A DNA stretch of 64,000 bases, taken from NCBI GenBank assembly GCA_902786745.1, contig CADADR010000004.1:1-64000 (forward strand), in the 5' to 3' direction. The DNA comes from an uncultured Bacteroidia bacterium (lineage in GTDB: Bacteria; Bacteroidota; Bacteroidia; Bacteroidales; F082). The notes below the pieces were generated by a model, which saw nothing but the letters and a program-made list of their open reading frames with translations, ran no database searches and was not told where the DNA came from. The translations under genes were made by a program, and so were the position numbers. Below, in pieces: positions 50,060 through 58,740 of this stretch. The number at the start of each line of letters is the position of its first letter. Position 1 is the stretch's first letter.

Positions 50060-51352
50060 ATGAATACACACATTTCCAACCGACTTTTTATCCACAACAG
50101 AGCCAACCTCGCGACACAATTGCCGTCTAAATCGGTGGCTGTCTTCACCGCCAACGAAGCCATGCCGCGCAACGGAGACGAGTTTTATCCTTTTAGACAA
50201 CAATCAGACTTCTTTTACCTCACAGGCATCAACGAAGAGAATGCCTATCTCATCATAGCTCCCGATTACCCCGACAAAACGATGCGTGAGATCCTCTTCA
50301 TTGAGCCCTACGATGAAGTGAAAGTCACCTGGCAAGGCGAGATGCTCGATGCCAGACAGGCCACGGAGCTCTCAGGAGTAAAAACCGTCAAAGGCAGCGA
50401 CGCCTTCTGGATGACCTTAAACGACATCGTCTTCTCCGGCTACGGCGACACCATCTTCTTGAACAGCTATGAATATCCGAAATACGAATGCGCTGTCGAA
50501 ACCATACAGAAACGCTTCGTACAACAGGTCAAGACGCTCTATCCAATGCACCAATACGGTCGCACCGCCCCTATCCTCAATGCCTTGCGCATGAAGAAAT
50601 CAGAGGACGAGATCGATATCACAAGGCAAGCTTGTGGCATTACAGCAAAGGCCTTCCGTCGCTGCCTTGAGACCGTCAAACCTGGCATGTATGAATACGA
50701 GGTGCAAGCCGAAATCGAGTACATCTTCAAGCAAAACAACGCCACAGGTCACGCCTACGCGCCCATCATCGCAGGAGGCAAAAACGCCTGCTGTCTGCAC
50801 TATTCCAAAAACCAGAGCCTCCTCAATGACGGCGATTTACTTCTTTTCGACATCGGATGCGAATACAAGAACTACTCCTCCGACCTCAGCCGCACGATAC
50901 CTATTTATGGCAGGTTCACCCCTCGTCAGGCCGAGTGCTACAATGCCGTGCTCCGCGTGATGAAGGAAATCACCAAATTATATAAACCGGGCGGAACTAT
51001 CAACCTTATCAATGAGACCACCCATAGGTTGATGGAACAAGAGATGATCAAACTCGGGCTCTTTACCGCCGACGATGTGAAAAACCAAGACCCCAACAAA
51101 CCCTTGGAGCGTAAATATCTCATGCACGGCATGTCGCACCATATCGGACTCGACGTCCACGATAGCATCGACAAGTTCAAACCTTTTGAACCTGGCATGA
51201 TACTTACCTGCGAACCCGGTATCTATATACGCGAGGAAGGCATAGGCATCCGCATCGAGAATGACCTATTGATTACCGAAGGCGAACCCGTCAATCTGTT
51301 CGAGGGTTTGCCAACCGAAATCGAAGAAATTGAGGCGGCGATGAAAAAATGA
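50060..51352 (+). CDS. pepP: Xaa-Pro aminopeptidase (M24B)
   Basis: A 430-residue pita-bread peptidase. The N-terminal aminopeptidase P domain (~1-150: VAVFTANEAMPRNGDEFYPFRQQSDFFYLTGI) precedes the catalytic domain, in which the five metal ligands can be read in order: LLLFDIG, SSDLSRT, MHGMSHHIGLDVHD, CEPGIYI and RIENDLLIT. Two Mn2+ or Co2+ ions cleave the N-terminal residue from peptides with proline in second place. There is no signal peptide, so it is cytoplasmic. A second M24 gene follows 112 bases downstream. Confidence 0.94.
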   Translation: MNTHISNRLFIHNRANLATQLPSKSVAVFTANEAMPRNGDEFYPFRQQSDFFYLTGINEENAYLIIAPDYPDKTMREILFIEPYDEVKVTWQGEMLDARQATELSGVKTVKGSDAFWMTLNDIVFSGYGDTIFLNSYEYPKYECAVETIQKRFVQQVKTLYPMHQYGRTAPILNALRMKKSEDEIDITRQACGITAKAFRRCLETVKPGMYEYEVQAEIEYIFKQNNATGHAYAPIIAGGKNACCLHYSKNQSLLNDGDLLLFDIGCEYKNYSSDLSRTIPIYGRFTPRQAECYNAVLRVMKEITKLYKPGGTINLINETTHRLMEQEMIKLGLFTADDVKNQDPNKPLERKYLMHGMSHHIGLDVHDSIDKFKPFEPGMILTCEPGIYIREEGIGIRIENDLLITEGEPVNLFEGLPTEIEEIEAAMKK

Positions 51353-51353
51353 T

Positions 51354-51361
51354 TATTTTTG
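51354..51361 (+). promoter_or_regulatory. -7 box candidate for the second M24 gene
   Basis: TATTTTTG begins one base after the stop of the upstream gene, 103 bases before the ATG at 51465. A long leader would follow. Confidence 0.4.
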
Positions 51362-51464
51362 CAAAACCAGATAGAGACGCATAGATTCCTTTCCACCGCA
51401 CATCCAGCCGCTGGAATGACATGCGTCTCAACAGATACAGAATCAACAACAAAAACAAACCAAT

Positions 51465-52886
51465 ATGTTCAATAAAGACGTTTACAGTGGCCGTCGCGCC
51501 ACATTGAAAAAGATGATCTCGAAAGGCATCGCTTTCTTCCCTGCCAACAACGAGGCTCCCTTCAACTATCCCGACAACACATATATCTACCGTCAGGACA
51601 GCAACTTCTCCTATTTCTTCGGACTCAACCATCCCGACCTGGTCGGCGTCATCGACTTTGAGAGCGGCGAGGAAATCCTCTTCGGCGTGGATGTAACCAT
51701 CGACGACGTCATCTGGTGCGGTCCCCTGCCCTCACTGCAGGAACAAGGCGACCGTATCGGCATCACCGACTGCCGCGACTTCAACCGTTTCGGCGAATAC
51801 CTCCAACAGGCCATGGCCAAAGGCCGTCAGATTCACATGCTACCCACCTATCGTGGCGACACGCAGATCCAATGCGCCAACTGGCTAGGATGCCCTGTCA
51901 GTCAAGTGAAGGAACACGTCAGCTTAGAACTCATCAAGGCCGTCATCGCCATGCGCGAGGTAAAGAGCGAGCTTGAAATCGCCGAGATGGAACGTGCAGC
52001 CAACACTGCCTATTACATGCACACCACTGCCATGAAGATGTGTAAGCCTGGCATGGTTGAGCAAGAGATTGCTGGTGTGGTCGAAGGCCTCTCGCTATCG
52101 GGCGGTGGTCCTGTGTCGTTCCCCGTCATCCTCAGCGTTGATGGTCAGACCCTGCACAACCATGGCCACCACAACGTGCTGAAAGAAGGCCGCATGATGG
52201 TATGCGATGCAGGCGCTGAGACTGAGAATTATTACGCCTCCGATTTCACCCGTACCACCCCTGTGGGCGGCAAGTTTAACCAACGCCAACGCGAGATTTA
52301 CGAGATTGTGCTTGCTGCCAATCAAGCTGTAGCCGCCAACACACGTCCCTATATGCCTTACATGGTGATGCACACCCTCGCCTGCCGCACCCTGATTGAA
52401 GGCCTGAAAGGCGTCGGCCTGATGAAAGGCGACACCGAAGAAGCCCTAATGAACGGTGCCCACTGGCTCTTCATGCCTCACGGCCTCGGCCACATGCTGG
52501 GCATGGACGTGCACGACATGGAAGGCCTCGGCGAGACCTACGTGGGCTACGACGAAATCACGCCGCGCAGCACCAAACTTGGATTCAGCGGCTTGCGCTG
52601 TGGTAAGACCTTGAAGCCAGGCTTCGTGGTTACTGACGAACCAGGCATCTATTTCATCCCCACCCTCATCGACATGTGGAAGGCCGAAGGCAAGTTCAAG
52701 GAGTTCATTAACTACGACAAGCTTGAAACCTACAAAGACTTCGGCGGCATCCGCATAGAGGACGACCTGCTCATCACCGAAGACGGCTGCCGTATCCTCG
52801 GAAGGCCGATTCCAAAGACCGTCGCAGAGGTCGAGGACATGTGTGCCCAAGGTCGCGAATGGATTAAGATGCCAGGACTTTATTAA
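51465..52886 (+). CDS. Aminopeptidase P-like M24 metallopeptidase
   Basis: A 473-residue paralogue of the previous enzyme. The N-terminal domain (ISKGIAFFPANNEAPFNYPDNTYIYRQDSNFSYFFGL) and the metal ligands MVCDAGAETENYYASDFTRT, FMPHGLGHMLGMDVHD, TDEPGIYF and RIEDDLLIT are all present, so it should be active on Xaa-Pro or similar peptides. Differences from its neighbour include a longer insert before the fourth ligand (EGLGETYVGYDEITPRSTKLGFSG). Both enzymes complement peptide catabolism in a presumably proteolytic organism. Ends at a perfect terminator. Confidence 0.93.
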   Translation: MFNKDVYSGRRATLKKMISKGIAFFPANNEAPFNYPDNTYIYRQDSNFSYFFGLNHPDLVGVIDFESGEEILFGVDVTIDDVIWCGPLPSLQEQGDRIGITDCRDFNRFGEYLQQAMAKGRQIHMLPTYRGDTQIQCANWLGCPVSQVKEHVSLELIKAVIAMREVKSELEIAEMERAANTAYYMHTTAMKMCKPGMVEQEIAGVVEGLSLSGGGPVSFPVILSVDGQTLHNHGHHNVLKEGRMMVCDAGAETENYYASDFTRTTPVGGKFNQRQREIYEIVLAANQAVAANTRPYMPYMVMHTLACRTLIEGLKGVGLMKGDTEEALMNGAHWLFMPHGLGHMLGMDVHDMEGLGETYVGYDEITPRSTKLGFSGLRCGKTLKPGFVVTDEPGIYFIPTLIDMWKAEGKFKEFINYDKLETYKDFGGIRIEDDLLITEDGCRILGRPIPKTVAEVEDMCAQGREWIKMPGLY

Positions 52887-52891
52887 TCGAC

Positions 52892-52922
52892 AAAAAAAGC
52901 GAGGTTCGCCTCGCTTTTTTTG
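52892..52922. terminator. Bidirectional terminator between the M24 gene and the TonB receptor
   Basis: AAAAAAAGCGAGG pairs perfectly with CCTCGCTTTTTTT around TTCG. Confidence 0.94.
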
Positions 52923-52923
52923 T

Positions 52924-55443
52924 TTAAAACTCCATCACCAACTTCACATTGACATAACGCGGTGTCAGATAATTGTTGATGCCGTAATAATAGTTGTCGA
53001 TGTATTTTACCCAAGTATAGGATATCGTATTGGGAATATTGAGCAAATTGAAGACGTCAACACTCACAAACATATTCCTAACATAACGCAATGGGTTGTT
53101 CTTGCTGAAACTACTGGCCTCGCTGATGAGTTGTTTGCTGAAGCCAATGTCGACACGACGATAGGCTTTGTAGTGCCCCGTAGGATTATAGAAGTCGGAG
53201 TTGTTATTGTTGATAGGCAATCCCGTCCCGAAGGTCAACGTCATATTGACGCGCCATGTAGGAGCATTGGGGATGTAATCCTGGAAAAACAGCGAGAAAT
53301 TCATCAACTGGTTGGAGGGGCGGTAATGCCAACCCAACGATACCGTATCGGCCACTTGATCATCGGTATGGTTATAAAAGGGGAGCTTCTTACCCTCAGC
53401 ATCCACCAGATAATAATCACCGTAGATATCCTCCTTGGTCTGCATAAACGAAAGACTCGCCCAGCTATCGATGCCCTTCACAAACTCGCCATTCACCTTA
53501 AAATCGAGACCCGTGGCGTAGGCACGAGCCGTTTGGTCGGCATAATAGCGGATACGCACATTATCAATATCGTAAGGGATGACGTGTGTGAAATACTTGA
53601 AATAGGCTTCCGATGTCAAGATAAACGGGCGGTTCCAAGCACGGAACTTGAAATCGTTGCCCGCCACAATCTGATACGAGCGCTGAGCTTCGGCCTTATC
53701 GTAAAGGCTGCCGTCCATTTTGCGGATCTCGCGATAGAAAGGCGTCTGGTGATACACACCGCCTGAGAGTCGGTACACCGTCTCACGCTTTTGATCTTCG
53801 GGTTTATAGGCAATGCCAGCCCTTGGGCTGACATACACCTTTTTGTTATATCCCCAATAATTGGCACGGAGTCCAGCTGTGATCACCAATTCGCCCTTGT
53901 CTTGGAACGGAATCGTCAACGAGTTTTGCACGAAACCATCCAAGTTGTTAATGGAAAGGACATTATGTGCTTTATGCGAGAAATCCATACCAATTTCGGG
54001 CAACACTTCTGGATAGCCACCAATCACATCAGGGATATGAGGAAGGGCATAGCCCGCCGAATCCATCAACTGCCATTCATCCACCACATCGTTGATATCC
54101 TGATGCTGGAAACGAACGCCCCATTTCAACAGGTTCTGATCAAAAGAGTAAAGGCCTTTGTGGTCAAGGTTATAAACCTGGGCATAGAAACCGTTACGCG
54201 CATGTTTTATCATCGTTCCGACCTCGTGGTCCTCAATCACTTCGCCCAAATCCTCTGACCCAAAAGAAGTGTTTCGGATACCGAAATGGTATTGTTCCTG
54301 AATGTCAAACGTCTCAGTCTCATAGGCGGAATAAGCCGATGCTATCCACTTCAGGTTCATGTCTTTGTTCGGCTTATATGACAATGTCATCGCGCCAAGA
54401 CCCGTTGTGTAGTCGTCAACCTCTTGACCATCGAAATAAACATTGACCTGTATCGGGAAATCGAGAGTGCCACTATTGAATCTGGCATTCTGAGGGATGA
54501 GCATATAACGGTTCTTGGAATAATAACCCAAGAATGACAAATCCCAGCGTTCACTGAGCTTAAAGTTGAACAAGGCTTGCGCGTCTGCGAAATTGGGTTT
54601 GTAATCACCCTTGGTATTCATCATGCCAAGCACCAAGGCGGTATTCTTATAACGAGCGCCAACCAAATAGCTGAACTTCTCGTTTTTCGTCGCGCCTTCC
54701 ACATGGGCCTCAGCACCAAGCAGACTCAATGTCAACGACCCGGCAGTCTCTTTAGGCTTCTTATAGGTCACATCAAGAACCGATGACATCTTGTCGCCAT
54801 ACTCGGCAGCAAAGCCACCAGCCGAAAACTCGATGTTTTCAACCAATTGCGAGTTGACAAAACTAAGACCTTCCTGCTGTCCCGATCCGACAAGGAAAGG
54901 ACGATAAATCTCGATCCCATTGACATAGATCAGGTTCTCATCGAAGTTGCCGCCACGCACACGGTATTGCGAGCTCAACTCGTTGTTGGAAACCACGCCC
55001 GGCAAGGTCTTAATAAGTGTCTCAACGCCTCCTCCCATCGTCGGCAAGAGCGTTGCTTGCTTAGCGTTCAAATGCGTCAGGCTTGAGGCCTCAACGCCTC
55101 TACCACTGATGACCGCATCGGGCAGGACGGTAGCTGTGGAATGAAGCACAATGTCGAGCTTGCGCTTCTCGCCTCTCTTCAGTCGAACCGTGGCTTGCTT
55201 TTGCTCATAACCGATATAAGAGAAATGAATAGTCCAAGTCGAATCCGACAGCAATTTCAATTCGTAATAGCCCCTAGAGTCGGTCGTATAACCCACCAAA
55301 AGCTCGGGAACCACCACATTGGCCATCTCAACCGCATGACCTTGCCCGTCAGTCACCTTACCATAGACAGTGGCAGTAGGCAAATTTTGGGCAACAGCCA
55401 CCATTGAGACGAACAATAATGCTATGATGAACCTAACTCGCAT
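52924..55443 (-). CDS. TonB-dependent outer-membrane receptor
   Basis: An 839-residue receptor from the ATG at 55443 (signal MRVRFIIALLFVSMVAVAQ; the longer frame to 55497 adds a non-signal extension). A carboxypeptidase-regulatory-like domain at ~24-100 (TVYGKVTDGQGHAVEMANVVV ... HFSYIGYEQKQATV) precedes the plug at ~110-215 (GGGVETLIKTLPGVVSNNELSSQYRVRGGNFDENLIYVNGIEIYRP) and a barrel to the end (LTPRYVNVKLVMEF). No susD-like gene is adjacent, so it may take up a metal complex, peptide or vitamin rather than a glycan; the substrate is unknown. It shares no operon with L28, from which it is separated by a terminator. Confidence 0.92.
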   Translation of the reverse strand: MRVRFIIALLFVSMVAVAQNLPTATVYGKVTDGQGHAVEMANVVVPELLVGYTTDSRGYYELKLLSDSTWTIHFSYIGYEQKQATVRLKRGEKRKLDIVLHSTATVLPDAVISGRGVEASSLTHLNAKQATLLPTMGGGVETLIKTLPGVVSNNELSSQYRVRGGNFDENLIYVNGIEIYRPFLVGSGQQEGLSFVNSQLVENIEFSAGGFAAEYGDKMSSVLDVTYKKPKETAGSLTLSLLGAEAHVEGATKNEKFSYLVGARYKNTALVLGMMNTKGDYKPNFADAQALFNFKLSERWDLSFLGYYSKNRYMLIPQNARFNSGTLDFPIQVNVYFDGQEVDDYTTGLGAMTLSYKPNKDMNLKWIASAYSAYETETFDIQEQYHFGIRNTSFGSEDLGEVIEDHEVGTMIKHARNGFYAQVYNLDHKGLYSFDQNLLKWGVRFQHQDINDVVDEWQLMDSAGYALPHIPDVIGGYPEVLPEIGMDFSHKAHNVLSINNLDGFVQNSLTIPFQDKGELVITAGLRANYWGYNKKVYVSPRAGIAYKPEDQKRETVYRLSGGVYHQTPFYREIRKMDGSLYDKAEAQRSYQIVAGNDFKFRAWNRPFILTSEAYFKYFTHVIPYDIDNVRIRYYADQTARAYATGLDFKVNGEFVKGIDSWASLSFMQTKEDIYGDYYLVDAEGKKLPFYNHTDDQVADTVSLGWHYRPSNQLMNFSLFFQDYIPNAPTWRVNMTLTFGTGLPINNNNSDFYNPTGHYKAYRRVDIGFSKQLISEASSFSKNNPLRYVRNMFVSVDVFNLLNIPNTISYTWVKYIDNYYYGINNYLTPRYVNVKLVMEF

Positions 55444-55505
55444 GAATGGATAACTGAAAAAGCTTGGAAATATTATCTTTGAGAAACGATTTGGCACTAC
55501 TCAAA

Positions 55506-55538
55506 CAAAAAAAGCCGCTGCGCAAGGCACAGCAGCTT
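55506..55538 (-). terminator. Terminator of rpmB
   Basis: On the minus strand AAGCTGCTG pairs with CAGCGGCTT around a 9-base loop, then TTTTTTTG. Confidence 0.85.
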
Positions 55539-55560
55539 CGATATCATTTTCTCATCGGAA

Positions 55561-55803
55561 TTACCAACGTTCGAGGTTACCCTTTTCGGCAGATTCCATG
55601 ATGGCAGCGTAAACGCCCTTCTTGTTGATGGTGCGAATGCCAGCAGCCGAAACCTTCAGCACAATCCATTCATCCCATTCCGGAACATAGAACTTCTTGA
55701 TTTTCAAATTCGGTTCAAACGTTCTCTTCGTCTTCTTATTGGAGTGAGAAACATTGTTGCCGTGCATGACCTTTTTTCCTGTAATTTGACAAACTTTTGA
55801 CAT
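55561..55803 (-). CDS. rpmB: 50S ribosomal protein L28
   Basis: An 80-residue protein with the L28 signature ([33 protein letters not shown]), Lys- and Arg-rich. It is part of the large ribosomal subunit. A terminator follows 23 bases after the stop, and the usual rpmG partner is not next to it, so it is transcribed as a single gene. The -7 box is at 55850-55857. Confidence 0.96.
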   Translation of the reverse strand: MSKVCQITGKKVMHGNNVSHSNKKTKRTFEPNLKIKKFYVPEWDEWIVLKVSAAGIRTINKKGVYAAIMESAEKGNLERW

Positions 55804-55849
55804 GACTCTTATCCTTTATTATTACACTTGTCTTTTTTCTAACGGGCTG

Positions 55850-55857
55850 CAAAAATA
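55850..55857 (-). promoter_or_regulatory. -7 box of rpmB
   Basis: The minus-strand TATTTTTG lies 47 bases before the ATG. A possible TTTG at 55873-55876 is close (15-base spacer). Confidence 0.55.
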
Positions 55858-55934
55858 CAAATTTTTTCTTTTCAAAACCCTTTTCTGCAAAAATTACATT
55901 AAAAAAACAACAAACACCCCACTTTTTCCCATTC

Positions 55935-56843
55935 TCAACTCTTCATATGAACATCCACCTGTGGGAAGGGAAAATGCAGACCTTCCTCAGGGAAAGTCTT
56001 GTAAACCAGTTCGTTCATCTTGAACAACACATCAAAATAGTCTTCGGGTTTCACTCTCACCCTAACGGTGATATCAACGGAACTTTCACTCATCTTGATA
56101 AGCTCAATAACGGGCTTCGGGGTTTTCAAAATACGCGGATCGGCATCACAAAGGCGTTGCAGAACGGCTTTAGCCTTATCATAATCGTCGCCATAAGCAA
56201 TGGAGAACACCCAGTCGACACGGCGTTCCATCTCTTTGTTGAAGTTGGTAACGGGACCGGTTGACAAAGCTCCATTAGGCAAGATAACGGTCTTGTTGTC
56301 AGGGGTTAAGATGTGCGTGCTGAAGATCTGAATTGAGTTGACCCGACCCTCGTAGCCTTGTGAAGCGATGAAATCGCCCACCTTAAACGGCTTGAACAGC
56401 ATGATCATGACGCCACCAGCAAAATTCTGCAATGTGCCACTCAACGCCATGCCAATAGCCAATCCTGCGGATGCCAGCAAGGCCACCAACGAGCTTGTAT
56501 TAATACCCAATATGCCTACAATAGCCAAGATAAGGAAGAAAGTCAGCAAGACCGAGACGAGGCTCATCACAAAAGAAGCCAACGAAGGCTCCGGATTGCG
56601 ACGCAACATCATCTTGGTCAAGCTCTTCTTGATCAGCTTGATGACCCAACGGCCAAGAAGAAGAACCACTATGGCAGCAACGAGCTTCAAGCCAAAGGGA
56701 ACAACATATTCCTTAATCAAATCAGGGAGCCAATCCGAGACGGGGGTAGTGGCCAGTTTTTTGACGCCATCCACCATATTATTGACAGCCGTAGTATCCT
56801 GAACGGTCTCTGTCACTTGCTCAACGAGGGTGTCTGTTTCCAT
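55935..56843 (-). CDS. MscS-family mechanosensitive channel
   Basis: A 302-residue small-conductance channel. Helices lie at ~45-65, ~85-107 and the pore helix at ~112-135 (LVALLASAGLAIGMALSGTLQNFAGGVMIMLF); the Gly- and Ala-rich TM3 is the MscS hallmark. The beta domain (FKVGDFIASQGYEGRVNSIQIFSTHILTPDNKTVILPNG) and C-terminal alpha/beta domain follow (VDITVRVRVKPEDYFDVLFKMNELVYKTF). It opens on membrane tension and releases solutes at hypo-osmotic shock. The ATG at 56843 is preferred over 56903 because the -7 box (56865-56872) falls between them. Confidence 0.93.
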   Translation of the reverse strand: METDTLVEQVTETVQDTTAVNNMVDGVKKLATTPVSDWLPDLIKEYVVPFGLKLVAAIVVLLLGRWVIKLIKKSLTKMMLRRNPEPSLASFVMSLVSVLLTFFLILAIVGILGINTSSLVALLASAGLAIGMALSGTLQNFAGGVMIMLFKPFKVGDFIASQGYEGRVNSIQIFSTHILTPDNKTVILPNGALSTGPVTNFNKEMERRVDWVFSIAYGDDYDKAKAVLQRLCDADPRILKTPKPVIELIKMSESSVDITVRVRVKPEDYFDVLFKMNELVYKTFPEEGLHFPFPQVDVHMKS

Positions 56844-56864
56844 ATCTCCGAAAAATTTAGCATG

Positions 56865-56872
56865 CAAAGGTA
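56865..56872 (-). promoter_or_regulatory. -7 box of the MscS gene
   Basis: The minus-strand TACCTTTG lies 22 bases before the ATG at 56843. It rules out the upstream start. Confidence 0.65.
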
Positions 56873-56917
56873 CGGATATTTCATTAATTCCGTAATTTAG
56901 CACCCTAAAAATTAACG

Positions 56918-57514
56918 ATGGACCTGCATAAAATCAAAGCATATTGCAAAGACCCCAAAAACCGTAGCACGGTCAATGTTGGGCTGTTTATACTACTGAT
57001 AATCAGCTTCCATTTTATTTATTTGGGGTGGCAGGCCATAGGTTATTGGCCTATTGGGAAAACAATAGAAAAGCTCATGGTTTGGTCGGTAAACCTGGTC
57101 TACAGCCAATCTTGTTGGTTATTGGAACACGTTTTCCGTATCGACATCACCACTATCAGCCACATGAGATCAATCGCCACTCCCAATAACGATGGTGGCT
57201 GGGCGCGTGTCATCATCGCCCCCGACTGTGCTTGCCTCAAACAATGGATGCACTGGCTCTTCCTCATGATTCTCTTTCCTGGTCCATGGAAGCACAAACT
57301 ATGGTACATCCCCGCTGGCCTCGTCATTATCGAGTGGACAAATGCCATTCGCATCTGCGGCATATTAATGATGCAGATTCCGTGGCCCAACAGTTTCCAC
57401 CTTGCCCACGACTATGTTTTCAAGGTGTTCTTCTACCTCGTCATCTTCCTTATGTGGGTGCTCTGGGTGGAAAAGTTCTACAATCCGTCAATAAAAGCCA
57501 AACAACATGAATAA
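56918..57514 (+). CDS. Exosortase/archaeosortase-like membrane protease
   Basis: A 198-residue polytopic protein. Hydrophobic segments lie at ~20-42, ~112-128, ~131-151 and ~167-187. Its conserved core can be read as the exosortase triad: APDCACLKQ (Cys104 and Cys106), the Arg of NAIRICGI (Arg145) inside a helix start, and HLAHDYVFKVFFY (His161, His164). The order Cys, Arg, His, each at a membrane boundary, is that of the exosortase family, which cleaves C-terminal sorting signals such as PEP-CTERM. The Cys motif is not the usual EGCSG-like form, so the assignment is by layout. The gene overlaps the following kinase by 8 bases. No PEP-CTERM-like substrate is visible in this window. Confidence 0.7.
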   Translation: MDLHKIKAYCKDPKNRSTVNVGLFILLIISFHFIYLGWQAIGYWPIGKTIEKLMVWSVNLVYSQSCWLLEHVFRIDITTISHMRSIATPNNDGGWARVIIAPDCACLKQWMHWLFLMILFPGPWKHKLWYIPAGLVIIEWTNAIRICGILMMQIPWPNSFHLAHDYVFKVFFYLVIFLMWVLWVEKFYNPSIKAKQHE

Positions 57515-58595
57515 CACTCCTATCATCTTCATCCTTGACGCTGGTGGCACGGGATTCAAGTTCTCAGCCGTGCAAGACGCTCACGAAATCATCGAACCCT
57601 TTACCATTCCTTCAGCGGCGCCCACACTTGAAGAGGTGCTCAAAAAACTTATCACAGGTTTCCATGAGTGTGAGAAGCGTTGCGGCTGCCAAGCCACCGC
57701 CATCAGTTTCTGCTTCCCCGGTCCTGCCGACTACCCCAACGGCATCATCGGCGACCTACCCAACCTGCCCACCTTCCGTGGCGGTGTGCCTTTGAAACAA
57801 GTCCTTGAGAACGAGTTCCACGTGCCCGTCTTTATCAACAACGACGGCGACCTCTTCGTCTACGGCGAGGCGCTCGGCGGACTGCTGCCCAAGGTAAACC
57901 GCATCTTGGAGGAGCAGGGCAACCCGAAACGCTACAAGAATCTCTTCGGCGCGACCCTCGGCACAGGTTTCGGCGGCGGTATTGTCATTAATAAGGTGTT
58001 GCTCAACGGCGACAATTCGGCTGGCGGCGAGATCTGGTGCTCGCCCAACTGCCTCTACCCTGGCGCCATCGCGGAGGACAGTGTCAGCATCCGTGCCGTG
58101 CGCCGTGTTTACGCTCGCGAAGCTGGCATCACCATCGATGAGGCGCCACAGCCCTACGACATCTTCAAGATTGCCCAAGGCGAACAGCAAGGCAACAAGG
58201 AAGCCGCGCTGAAGGCATGGGATGAGCTGACCACTGTACTGGCCGACGTCATCGGCAACGGCCTGCGATGCACCGATGGTCTTGTCGTCATCGGAGGAGG
58301 ACTCTCGGGCGCCTGGCCCGTATTCATGCCTATGCTCATCCGCAAGTTGAACGAACCTTACCAAGTCAATGGCAACACCATCCCCCGCATGGAGACCGAG
58401 GCCTTCAACCTGATGGACCCCGAAGACGTAAAACGCTTTACCGAGAAGTCGGGAAGGATGGTGAAAGTGCCATTCAGCGACCAAGAAGTTTGGTACGACC
58501 CGAGCAAACGTGTCGGCATTGGCATCACCACCCTTGGCACCTCCTCGGCCGTAGCTGTGGGCGCCTATGATTTCGCCATTGAGCAGCTGAAATAA
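57507..58595 (+). CDS. ROK-family sugar kinase
   Basis: A 362-residue ROK-type kinase. The ATP site DAGGTGFKFSAV (11-22) and the catalytic-type motif INNDGDLFVYGEALGG (Asp in NND) are visible, followed by LGTGFGGGIVIN. A zinc-like region GEIWCSPNCLYPG has fewer Cys than the typical CXCGXXGC, and VIGGGLSGAW follows. It probably phosphorylates glucose, N-acetylmannosamine or a related sugar. It overlaps the exosortase-like gene by 8 bases, so both are translated from one message. Followed by hairpins at 58596-58656. Confidence 0.86.
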   Translation: MNNTPIIFILDAGGTGFKFSAVQDAHEIIEPFTIPSAAPTLEEVLKKLITGFHECEKRCGCQATAISFCFPGPADYPNGIIGDLPNLPTFRGGVPLKQVLENEFHVPVFINNDGDLFVYGEALGGLLPKVNRILEEQGNPKRYKNLFGATLGTGFGGGIVINKVLLNGDNSAGGEIWCSPNCLYPGAIAEDSVSIRAVRRVYAREAGITIDEAPQPYDIFKIAQGEQQGNKEAALKAWDELTTVLADVIGNGLRCTDGLVVIGGGLSGAWPVFMPMLIRKLNEPYQVNGNTIPRMETEAFNLMDPEDVKRFTEKSGRMVKVPFSDQEVWYDPSKRVGIGITTLGTSSAVAVGAYDFAIEQLK

Positions 58596-58656
58596 TTTAT
58601 CAACAATCGTTGTTGATAAATTGCGCCCCGAAAAAGCATTTTTTCGGGGCGCAATT
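58596..58656 (+). terminator. Two adjacent hairpins after the ROK kinase
   Basis: Hairpin one is TTTATCAACA / TGTTGATAAA (58596-58620). Hairpin two is TTGCGCCCCGAAAAA / TTTTTCGGGGCGCAA (58621-58656). The first is AT-rich and short-looped; the second is a long GC-capped stem. They probably end the exosortase-kinase message. Confidence 0.7.
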
Positions 58657-58740
58657 GCTTCTTCTTTCATAACTTCGCAATTTGAAAAAGAGCATAGAAA
58701 ACCTATTGCATTTGTATTTAATTTATTAAATATCAATAAA

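Noticed and set aside
58621..58740. Longer nrdJ start (TTG at 58621)
   Set aside because: It lies inside a terminator hairpin, while an ATG at 58741 starts the conserved protein.
58657..58740. Cobalamin riboswitch before nrdJ
   Set aside because: I could not find the conserved B12-box-like core or its pairing in the short AT-rich leader.
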